A stretch of DNA of 64,000 nucleotides from Anagrus nilaparvatae (lineage: Eukaryota; Arthropoda; Insecta; Hymenoptera; Mymaridae). A program made the translations under genes and the position numbers. The DNA lies in the NCBI GenBank assembly GCA_022575985.1, contig JAKSXM010000279.1, positions 248,001 to 312,000 of the forward strand, written 5' to 3'. Position 1 is the stretch's first letter. Each line of letters opens with the position of its first letter. This document shows, one piece after another, positions 22,813-33,513 of the stretch. The notes under the pieces were generated by a model, which saw only the letters and a list, made by a program, of their open reading frames with translations, had not been told where the DNA came from and did not search any database.

Positions 22813-24180
22813 GTACTATATAAAAAGCCTGGTATTTTTATAAAGTGAAGGAATTCAAGAAAATGACTGCCACATATACACAGTCAGGTTGCCTTACTTG
22901 AACTGTTTAAAAATTTTAAAATAATATCTTTCAAAAACAAAATGATTTTTTTAAATTTTATTCTAAATAAACTATCAATAATGAGTATAATTCTATAAAT
23001 TTAAGAATTTTAAACATATCTTAATACTATAGATATTTGAAAATTTATTTGTTAGTCTGTTTGTCTGTTTGTATCCTAATGACTCAAGAACCGCCAAGCC
23101 AATTGGCATGAAAACAGTGTCAAAATAAATAAAAAAAGTCTGCGGGTGATGTAGGTGACAGGTTTTCTGCTCAGCTATCGTAGTTTATGAGATATTTAAT
23201 TTTTAGTGTTTTGGAATTTGATGAAATTTAAAAAAATTTTTAACAAAAATTGAAATATCTCGAGACTATCAAAAAATTTTAATGTCGCAATTTGTAGTAT
23301 TCGATTCGGCACCAATTCTTATAAATTTTCTTAAATTTTTATTCAAAACGGAGGTGTATTTAAAATTTTATAATTTTTGAAGCTGGTAAATAAATTTTTT
23401 TTTATTTTGTATTATTTATGGTTTTTTAATAATTTATTTGTGTGCCTGTGTGCCAGTGTGTTTCAAAATGAGGCTTGAACCAATTAACAAAATTACATAA
23501 AACCGGAGTTAAAATAAAGAAAAAAAGCTTGTGGCAGACATAGGCCATAGTTTTGCAACTCAGCTACTGTACTTTTGGAGATATTCAATTTTAACTATTT
23601 ATGGAATAGATATATTTTTTGAAAATTTGGTTAAAAAGTGAAAAATATGAAAAATATGATAAAAGATACCGTTGCAATTGTTATTACTTTATTCGGCACT
23701 AATACGTAAACAGTTAAATTTTTATTAAACACCGACGTTTCTTTAAAAATTAAAAAATTTTTTTTTGTTTTTTTGGTAAAAAATTTTGGTTGAAAAAATT
23801 TTTGATTTATAAGAATAATTTTTGAGATGATTTGCGGTAAAAATAAGAATCCTGGAGACAAATCGAAGAAATTTTAATATTCATAAAACGTAATAAATTA
23901 CTAAATTATTAACTTTTTGGTTATTGAAAGATTTTTTTTATTTTATACGATATTTTTAAGTTTTTTTAAATTAAAATAATCAATACCACTATTCACTAAA
24001 AATTCAAAATTATTTTCAATTATCAAATTTGGTTAATCTTAACCAGAAATAGAAGTAAATGAGACACCACCAAATTTTTCTAATTTTTTATATTGCTCAA
24101 AATTTAAAGCCCAACTTGAGCTTGTAGAAATATTTATTTAAAAACTAGTTTACCAAAGGTATTCTATGAGTTCTAAAATC
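22813..24180. mobile_element. Helitron-like repeat fragments
   Basis: 23018 starts TCTTAATACTATAGATATTT followed by GTCTGTTTGTCTGTTTGT and ATGACTCAAGAACCGCC, the same 5' sequence as the element at 31864. A second related unit begins near 23440 (TGTGTGCCAGTGTGTTTCA, GAACCAATTAACAAAATTAC). No 3' hairpin/CTAG end is seen here. Coding capacity is absent. 24120-24180 re-enters the segmental duplication shared with 36.22 kb. Confidence 0.45.
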
Positions 24181-26330
24181 TGCTAAAATCAAACATAATT
24201 AAAGATAATTAAATTTTGTTATTTTTTTATTTTGTTTATTTTTTTGATTTTAGCTGGTTACTTTGTTTTTCTTTTTTTTACAGCGTCAAATAGGCCTCTA
24301 AAATTTTACCCAGGAGGGTTTTCAATGTAAAATTTCCCGAGGAATCCGAAAATCAAGTCAGATTTTTCATTTTCTATCAGGAAAAGCGAGAAAATTGGAA
24401 AATTCAGAAAATGAACAATTTTCAAAACCATTTTTTTGAGCCTAAAATTGATTTTTAAGTGCTTAAAAGGCAAATGTGTCAAAAAAAAAGTTTACCAGCA
24501 TGAAAAGTATGGGAAAACATATGTAAAAAAAATATAAAAAAAAGTGACGCTTTTTGAGAAATTTGTATTTTCCAGTTTCCTTTCGTTTTTCCAATTTTCC
24601 GGCTTTTCCTGAGGTTTTTCCGAAAAAATATGGTCAGATTCGGATTGGGCGGGAATTTTTACTACCTACCTTTGTATAGAAAATATTTTTTAGGCTTATT
24701 TAGGGCGTCCAGAAAATAAAAAGCAAACGGGTGGCTGAGAATTCGAAAAAAATCAAAATTGGAAAAACAGCTGCCAAATCGCAACCAAGCCACCTAGAGC
24801 CTTAAAAATTGGCCAGTAACCATATTTTTACATACCAAACACAGTACAATTGGTATTTTTTAAATCCAAGACATCGACCTCAGACATGGGTAAAAATAGC
24901 TAAGAACTACCGATATATATTTTTTAAAATTTTGTTTATTGAGAAAAAGCACGAAGATAGATATTTTCTTTTGTTATGCAATATGTGCTTAACGCCATCC
25001 TAAACCCCTATGCTTTTAACATTAAGTCGGTAAGGCAGAGTTCATTTTGAAAAACGTCGCCAATTCATTTCTAATAATATTTGTGGCTTCATATTGATTC
25101 ATTCACTAGAAAAAATCATTCTTTATAGCCTAAAATATTTTTTTTGTTTTTCCTACAGCTTAAAAAAGAAAGCCGGCGTTTAAGAAATTTTTACCGACAC
25201 ATTTAGGTTTAGGATAGCCTTAATCTTAAATTTTAATTAAAAAATTTTTACACGTAATATTTAAACGAATTTTTATCTCGATTTTTATTTTAGCCCAAAA
25301 CATTTTTTAATAGAAAATTGCTATCGTATTTAAAACTTGCTTAATTTAAAACTGCCTGATACAGATAAGTTTACAAAAATATTTAAAATACATAAGTTAA
25401 AATTATTCTCGCAAACGAAATGTCTATAGCAGGTTATATAAGAGTGATTATTAGTGAATTCAGCAAAAGTTTCCAGGTCGGCTCGCTAAAACCGGCTAAA
25501 AAGTTTTTTTTGCCAATTGCCTATCCAAAATGGACTATACCCACAAATTTTAGCTATTAATATTGAAAACTAAGCCTAGGGTGGATTTTTGAGAACAAAA
25601 ACACGTTTTCATCTTTCCACAGCCGCTCATTCTTCTTTTATATGCAATTCTTTTTAGAAACTATTAAAAATTATGAGATAAGAGGTACTATAGTAAAATT
25701 TCCTCAGGAATCCAGTCCTGCCATTAGTTTTTAAATATTGCTACAGGGGGAGTCGAAAAATCAATAAATTCACAGGGTATTTTACGGAAGCTACAGAAAA
25801 ATTGTATATCCGAGTTTTTTATTAAGCTTCTCAGAAAAAGCGTGTTTTTATATATATTTTCGGATGCTATATCAACCTAGATGCGATCGAACTTCCTAAA
25901 CCCTAAAATAATCGAAAAATCGTAAATTTTCCTAAACTTTTCTCATTTTATTACAGTTTTTTAAATTTTCCCGCTCTAAATGATTCCAAATGATTTAAAT
26001 AAGGGAAAATTCGGATTCCCAGGGAAATTTCACCTACTTTCTTCATTTAAATATTTTTTAGGCTTTAATGTAAACGAGCTCACCCCAAATGCCTCAAGTA
26101 CAAAAGTCGGATTTTCATAATTTTTAACAGTTTTTCTGAGTTTTCCCGCACTAAATGACCTCGAACGAGTCAAATAAGTTTAGATTTGGCTTCTCCAGGA
26201 AATTTCATATAACTTCTATACTATGAAAATCTTTAGGCTTCGGTATAAACGAGTTCATAGTAATGGATTTAAAAAATTCTGATTTTCCTTGTTTTTTTAC
26301 ATTTTTTTATAATTGTCCGGTTACTCTTAC
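24181..26330. other. Non-coding, diverged tandem units
   Basis: Several diverged units share AAATTTC..AGGAATCC/GGATTC, TTTTTCTGAGTTTTCCCGC and TTTAGGCTT(T/C)(A/G)(A/G)TATAAACGAG; the clearest pair is 25940-26115 and 26115-26285. 24890-24990 matches 36430-36530 (AAAAAGCACGAAGATAGATA). Related sequence occurs near 38.5-38.75 kb. No gene was recognised. Confidence 0.4.
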
Positions 26331-26535
26331 AAACCCAGTGATGGACACAGCGCCCTTAAACACTAGTTATCCCCGGTGTCGCAGGTGATATGGATGGAAA
26401 GAGTCGTGACAGATGTTATAGAGAACATCGCCTGTGAACCCGTCCACCAGTGTTATATCGGTGTGAAGTGTTTGGGACATGAATAAATGCTAGTGTGCGT
26501 GCAATGCGTGACATGTATGAGTGTTAGCGTGCGTG
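26331..26535. other. GC-richer island of unknown nature
   Basis: Contains ATCCCCGGTGTCGCAGGTGA, GAACATCGCCTGTGAACCCG and GTGTGCGTGCAATGCGTGAC. Composition differs sharply from the neighbours and there is no long open frame. It could be the body of a short element or a relic exon; I cannot assign it. Confidence 0.35.
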
Positions 26536-27515
26536 TTAAATCTAAGCTCAAATAATTCTAAGTTTCTAAATTGAAATGATTCTAAGTTCATCCTCCCCCC
26601 CCCCCCATAACGTGCTTGAAAGACCTCCTGCCTGTAAACATTTGTCGTGTAAAAACTTTCCATAAAATTTAATATTTAATGATAACGAAATGTACAATGA
26701 ACCATTTTAAAGCTAAGTTTAACGCCGAAATTTCATGTGACATGCAAATTTTCAATTGGAACGACCATTTTTTTTTAAATTTCGCCTCAAAAAACAGCAT
26801 TAACCGTTATAAACATAAAAAAACTTATGACCGGTTTGTGTAACTACACAACCAACGAGCATGGAACATGTTCACTAATAACTAACACTGATAATAAAAT
26901 ATCTATTCTGTTCATAATATCAATATTTATATCCAAGTATTTCTGCACTAAAGTTCTTTAGAGACTTCTGCACCAATGGTCCCTAGGTACTTTTGCACCA
27001 AAGGTCTTTAGGGACTTCTGCACCATAGGTCCCTAGGTACTTCTGCACCAATGCTCCCTAAGTACTTCTGCACCAAAGGTCTTTAGAGACTTCTGCACCA
27101 ATGGTCCCTAGGTACTTCTGCACCAAAGGTCTTTAGGGACTTCTGCACCATAGGTCCCTAGGTACTTCTACACCAATGCTTCCTAAGTACTTCTGCACCA
27201 TAGGTCCCTAGGTACTTCTGCACCAAAGATCTTTAGGGACTTCTGCACCAATGCTCCCTAAGTACTTCTGCACCAAAGGTCCCTAAATCGAAAATATTCT
27301 AAGTCCCATTTGACCCCCCCCCCCCTTAAAAAGGACAAATTTGACCCCCCCCCCTTAAAAAGGACATATTTGACCCCCCCCCTTAAAAAGGACAAATTTG
27401 ACCCCCCCCCTTAAAAAGGACAAATTTGACCCCCCCCCCCCTTAATTTTCCAGTTCTGAAGTAGTTCTGAAGTCCCCCTCCCTATAAACATGTTCCATGT
27501 TAATAGGCAATTTTA
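26536..27515. repeat. Minisatellite plus poly-C tandem arrays in an AACATGTTCC element
   Basis: 26836-26880 holds the element end (ATGACCGGTTTGTGTAAC, GGAACATGTTC). 26940-27290 is an array of about 14 copies of a ~26-bp unit close to ACTTCTGCACCAAAGGTC plus CCTAGGT. 27300-27440 is a second array with ~31-bp period: TTGACC, a run of 9-14 C, then TTAAAAAGGACAAA, five copies. The other end, AAACATGTTCCATGTTA, is at 27487. A further poly-C block lies at 26590. No coding capacity. Confidence 0.75.
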
Positions 27516-28797
27516 AACGGTTGAATCTTCTTACAAATGATACAAGGTCCTGCTCAATAAACTCCCCTCCCTGTTACTTTAGACACATATTATCCAGGAC
27601 CAGGACTTGAGGTATAACTTCAACCCAAGACGTGCCGCCAACAGATCTTCATCTGCCCATCGTGCCTAAAAAAAAAATTAAAAAATAAAAATTCGAAGAA
27701 AAAAAAACTGTAACCTGAAAAAAAGAATAAAATTTAAAAAATTAAATATTAATAAATTAAATAATTAAATTCAAAAAACCTACCTGTAACTGTCAGGAGA
27801 AGCGTTTTCTCTACTCGAGGAAACCCTCCTCCTGTTTCCGCTTCAACGTGGTCCTTACGTACCATTGTAAACTATAGCAAGTGTTAAAATGCTTAAAGAA
27901 AATAGTCTATAATTTCAAAATTTTCTTTGAAATCAATTTAAAGTTGCTTATATTATGAACCTATTCCATAAACTTAAAATAAAATCGAACAAGAATAATC
28001 TATCAAGGTAAGTGAATATTTGACTTCAAATAACCAGCAGATCTACATACAGAGATTTATTGTGCCTTACACCTAAAAAAGCTTATTCGATCTTATAAAT
28101 CAACTGGGTCCACCTTTCTGATATTATTTATCTTAGATTCAAATTTTTTTTTTATAAAATCCAAGTCTTACCACAAACTTTATTTACTTAAAAATATTTA
28201 ATCTTTATTTTTTAAAATTTTTATGAAGCGAATATTATTATTATTATTATTCTTTATTTTTTCAAACAAAAATTTTACACTCTTTATATACAATTTTAAC
28301 TCTTAGATACATAAAATAATTAAATAGAAATAGTTAACATTTAGTATTTACATTATTGGTAATAAAATAAAATAAGATAAAAACGAATATAATACAGATT
28401 TGTAGGTGTAAGTAAACTCTAAAATACATAAAATAAAATAAACTCTAAAATAAATGAAATAAAATACATGAAATAAAGTACAGTACAACAACAATCTTGT
28501 TGTAACTCAGTTACTCATTAAAGTAAATTATAAAAATATGCCTTTAAAGAAATTTGAAATAAAGCAATGTTAATAGAGAAAAACAGTACACTCAAATTTC
28601 TTATAAGTTAGAGCTATTTATTGTTTAAATTACACTGTAAAAAATACTGGCTAGATATACCATTGCCAAAATTACCATCATTTACTCAAGTGAATTTCCA
28701 ATCAATTACCTAGACAGAAATTTTTTCTTTAATGTATACATTACAACCTTCTTGATTCTACGCAATGTGCTCCAACAAAAAAAGAAATTTTATTTAT
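27516..28797. other. Non-coding downstream of the lipase gene
   Basis: AT-rich, with an (ATT)n run near 28236-28254 and AAATAAAATA-rich stretches at 28380-28490 that resemble a retroelement tail. No conserved coding sequence was seen. Confidence 0.4.
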
Positions 28798-30266
28798 TTA
28801 CGATTCCCGAGCAAATGGAGATGATGCTCTTGTTTCGACATAAGAATAACCATTTATTTCTACTTTGTCTTTAATGCCACCCATCCTCATCCTGGGACCA
28901 TCACAAGTTGAAAAATCACCTATTTCATTATACCAGTGATCACATTTTTTACCAGTAAAACCAATATTTGAAGTTATGGATTCTGAAAAGTATTTGTAAG
29001 CTCTACTGTGTGAGCATGGTACGGCCGCGATGCTACATCCAGGTTGTAATACTCCTCCGTTTGGATAAAAATCAGCATCTCCAAGAGCTTCATAGATGCC
29101 TAAAGTATTGCCACATGTATGAATTACTTCAACATAATCTGCATCACTTCTAGATATTTTTGTTCCAGCAGATCCAGTAGCAAAATCTGGTAATGCCGGA
29201 TCTAACCCTATAAATATTTATAGTTTTTTTTAGCTTCTCTGTATTACATTCACGCCTTTGGTTTAAAAAACTGAAATTCTAAGAAAACCCAATTTTTTGT
29301 ATGGAATAGTTTTGTTTTATTTTCTAAATTTTGTGTTTAATCATCTTTAAGGGGATGTTAAAATGAAAAATTAAATATCAGATGCACTTTAAAGTTTAAT
29401 TTTATAGACCGCTAAATCAATTACCTAAAGATTATATAATTTTATATCCTTACCATAAAGAAAATTAATTCTGTCCTCATAATTATTTAAATCCCTAAAC
29501 TTGTGTCCAGCTATTCCAGCCACATGAGCTCCAAGAGAATGGCCAATTAAAGTTGTTGTTTTGGAATTCATTCCTTGCGAAACCAAAAAATTAACCATAG
29601 TTCCTACATGATTTCCAACACCTTGAACTTGACCCGCAGAATATAAATAATTCAAATTTTTAGCAATTTTTCCCCAGTCAACCGTTATAACATTAAAATC
29701 GTCTTGTTGCAAGTATGCTATAAATTAAATATTTTTAGTTATCCTTTATTTATTAAGTAATTAAAAAAAGATTGAAAAAAATAACCATTTTTGACAAGTT
29801 GACATGCTGGACTTAGTTCAGAATTCATCCAACCATGAGCAACAATGACAGTTCTTCTTACAGGATTAAAATTGGAATTTTTAAGACTTTGGATATTATT
29901 GATAATTAGTTCTTCACCTTTGGGATTTGACCTTGTATAAAGAGTAAATTTCACAGTCTCATAAAAATCAACTGCATGTAATGTATTTGGTGGAGAATCT
30001 AAAGCAACTGGTACAAGATGCCCATTGTCATCATGAACGTACAACCCTTTAGGATCAAGTTTTTCAGGATTTACTGCAGATAAGCTCGATGAAACTAAAT
30101 GTCCTAAGGTTTGGTGAAATCGCAAATCCCAAATATGTAATTGGGTTGAATCTAAAAAACATAAATTTTTTAAAATTATCTATTTAATTATTTTTTATTT
30201 TATATTTGATGTTTCACTACCTTTAAGATAAAAATTCAAAGTATATAAAAATTTGTAAAAAAACAT
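28798..30266 (-). CDS. Pancreatic-lipase family protein (phospholipase A1-like), secreted, 361 residues
   Basis: Four exons: 30266-30221, 30151-29786, 29717-29454 and 29207-28798. All introns are phase 1 with GT..AG borders, and the joined frame is open to TAA at 28798. Start MFFYKFLYTLNFYLK gives a short hydrophobic leader. Exon 2 has the family's N-terminal block with VIVAHGW (oxyanion-hole His-Gly). Exon 3 has VDWGK and the nucleophile elbow GHSLGAHVAG. Exon 4 opens GLDPALPDF (catalytic Asp), then DADFYPNGG..QPGC and CSHSRAYKYF (catalytic His). The whole Ser-Asp-His triad is present. Length and absence of a PLAT domain fit insect lipase/PLA1 proteins, which act on lipids outside the cell; this family includes hymenopteran venom PLA1, but tissue cannot be told. 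AATAAA overlaps the stop region, so the 3' UTR may be very short. Confidence 0.9.
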
Positions 30267-31863
30267 TATTTATTTTATTATATTTAAATCCTAAATGAAA
30301 TTGATTGAAGTTAATTAAAATTTTTGCTTATTTATACTTTTTCGAGCACATTATTTTCTGAATGAAAATATTTTTTTTTAATATGTAAATATTTTTCCTT
30401 ATCATAATTTATATGAGTATATCCACCTAAGCGAGTCTCAAAAAATAATTTTTTTTCAAATTTTATACGTTCATTATTGAAGTTAAAACGTGTGATGGGT
30501 CAGCCAGTAGTGTCTTTTCAAACTTGATATATAAGGGATAATTAAACGGGGTAAAAACTATTCACAAAATAAGAATAAATGAAAAAAAAACAGGATATAC
30601 CATTTTTTTAAACTTTAAGTAATGGTATTTTATATGATTTATTCATCCTAAACATTCAATGATTAAATATTTAAAAAAGGGGTAGTCGTTGCTGATTGAA
30701 GAGTTTTATTCGCAATTCCAAGTCTTTTTTTGACTTCGGATTCAGCGACCCAATCAACAATATTATTAAAGAAAAGCCCAAAGTAGTTAACTCCGTCATG
30801 TTATTTAGTGCGCTTTGACTCAAGTAATACTAAAAGCTCGTCAATACAATGCCAGTTGCTTAGAGTGATTTTGAATTAATTTTTTTTTTTAAGGTGGCAG
30901 CCTCAATTGAAGGGATCAAAAAATCGATTTTCTGTTTATCATTGTTTTGGGTTCTAAAACAACTCAAGAATATGGAAAGAAAATTTTATAATGTTATATT
31001 GAATAATAAGGAAGTTATAGAAGATTAAGCGAGATACCGCGAAAGGCGTAACATACAGTATTCTAAACTTTGAACGCGTTTTTCTCGAAACAACGTTTTT
31101 CGAATTTATGTACACGATAACTCAAAAAATAATTAAGATATCTTCCTAATTTTTTGGCTAAATTTGTAAAATACAATTATCTTCTGGGTTAATGGAAAAA
31201 TTTTTCCAAAAACTGCTCCAATTTTTTTTTTTTCAAAAAAAAAACGAAAAAAATGCAGTTTTTGAAAAAAATTAAATAATTTTCACAATTGTCCATTTTC
31301 CAAAAATCGGTTCCATCAATCCAGAAGAAAAATGTTTCACAAACATAAAAAATTTTGTTTGGCATGTTTCAAAACAAGTTGGAGACCGCAATCGTGTAGA
31401 CAAAGGAAAGTGAGGCCTAACTTTGAGAACCTTATAAAAAAATAAATAATAACTTATAGTTCATAAAAATTATTTTATTTTTATTTTATTTTATTTATTT
31501 ATCTTACGCCCGAAGGCAATTACAAAAGAAACACAACTATATATATTGGTTGTGTAATAAAAAAAATTTTTTACAATATTTACAGTAGTATTAAAATTAT
31601 AAATTAATATAAATATGTAATAATTAAAATGATTAAAATGATTAGAGAGAGAGAAAAAATATTTTAAACTACCAAAATGTGCAAAATATAAGATTTTTAG
31701 ATGTTCACACAGGATAATAAAGTAAAATCTTTAAAAAAAAAAACTAGAATCTTAAGAATATTTTCTTTAAATGGAATGCTAAAGTATCGATTTGATAATT
31801 CGATTTCAATAACCTTGAAAACTTATTAAAATTTTCATTATATAATAAACAAATTATTATATA
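30267..31863. other. Non-coding; LINE 3'-tail-like sequence at about 31480-31740
   Basis: No gene. 31480-31540 reads TTATTTTATTTATTTATCTT then ACGCCCGAAGGCAATTACAA, a composition typical of the 3' end of an insect non-LTR element in reverse orientation, but no coding part is attached. The rest is AT-rich single-copy-looking sequence. Confidence 0.35.
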
Positions 31864-32943
31864 TCTTAATACTATATATATTTGAAAATTTATTTGTTTG
31901 TTTGTCTGTTTGTCTGTTTGTCTGTATCCTAATGACTCAAGAACCACCGAACTGATTGGCATGAAACCGGCGTCAAAATGAAGAAAAAAAAAATGCGGGT
32001 GACATAGGCCCTATATTTTATGATTAACTATCGTAGTTTTTGAGATATTTAATTTTTAGTATTTTTGGACTTGATAACATTTTTTAAAAATTTTATCAAA
32101 AATTTAAAATTCTCGATACTATCGAAAAATATTGGTATCGCACTTCATAGTATTCAATTCAGCACTAATTTTTACGTATTCTCTGAAATTTTTATTCAAA
32201 ACGGAGGTATCTTTAAAATTTTATAAAATATTTTTAAAATTTTTTACTATATATTATATATTTTCAACTCAAATTTTAGGGTATAGTATATTATATTATT
32301 TGTTTGTTTTTATTATATGATTGTATATTATATATTTGTTTGTTTGTCTGTTTGTCTGTTTGTCTGTACCCTAATGACTCAAGAACCGCCGAACCACTTG
32401 ATATGAAACCAGTGTCATAATAAAGAATAAAAGTATTCGGATAACATAGGCTATAGTTTTCTGACTCAGATTTCTTACTTTTGGAGACATTCAATTTTTA
32501 CTATTTTTAGAATATATAAAATTTTTTGTAAATTTGCTTAAAAAGTGAAATACCTAAAAAATATGATTAAATTTTACTGTCACAATTGGTATTACTTAAT
32601 TTGGCACTAATTTATACGTACTAATTTAAATTTTTTTATTTTCTCTATTATAACTAGAGAATCAATCAGAACCTATAATTTTTCATTAATGTTTCACCTA
32701 CGCTGCTCTGAATAGTTTGAATGTGTTTGCATAATTATAAATTTGAAGAGAAACATGATTTTTTTAAGCAACAGAAAAATATTGAAGTAAATGTGAACAG
32801 GAGGGACTGAGTCTCATTCGAAAATTCTGAATGTGTTTGCATAATTATAAATTTGCAATGAAAAATGATTTTTTGAAGCAACACAAACAGAAGTAAATGT
32901 GACACAGGGGGGGCGGAGCCCCCCCCCCTCCAACTTTTGCTAG
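31864..32943 (+). mobile_element. Non-autonomous Helitron-like element (~1.08 kb)
   Basis: Starts A|TCTTAATACTATATAT and ends with a GC hairpin (GGGGGGGCGGAGCCCCCCC, about 32907-32925) followed 14 bases later by CTAG|T. That is the Helitron arrangement of a 5' TC end, a 3' hairpin, CTRR, and insertion between A and T. The first ~380 bp (GTCTGTTTGTCTGTTTGTCT, CTAATGACTCAAGAACC) is repeated internally from about 32330. A ~110-bp subrepeat (GAATGTGTTTGCATAATTAT) precedes the hairpin twice. No Rep/helicase frame. Partial copies lie at 23.0 kb and, reversed, at 58.2 kb. Confidence 0.65.
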
Positions 32944-33513
32944 TAATATATATATAATAATTATTTATATAATTATCCTTTTTTTTTTAGCAAGTCATTT
33001 TTTGACATTTTTATTCTCATTTTTAAGAAAGTAATCTAAATTTTTCGCAAAGAAGATTGTAGGATCGTAATACTAGGGAATTTTCTCACCTAAAAACTGA
33101 ACTTTCAGATCCCTGAAGCTTTTCGGATATAACCGAAGACCGACCCGACCCAAAATAAAAGACCGAACTTACGGGTGAGTACCCGCACACCCCAAATTTA
33201 AATTTTATATTAAGTTTTGAAGAAAAAAAATGTCTGAAATTTGTCTATAGGAAAATCTGGAAAGTCAGAGAATTTGGTTTGTAAAATTTTGTCGAAACAC
33301 TAAAAAATTACTGGAAAATTTTAAAGAATAGTCTGGAAAGTCATGGAAGCCCTGGAAAATTTCAGTTCCGTGGCCACCCTGTTATAAAAAAAGTTATATC
33401 GGGAGCGCGTAAGAATAAGTTATGTTTTGATTTATTTTTAATAAACTTCTCATTAAATTGTAATACTTTAATTAAAAGTTATTTATTAATTAATTTTAAA
33501 ACTTTGGAAATAC

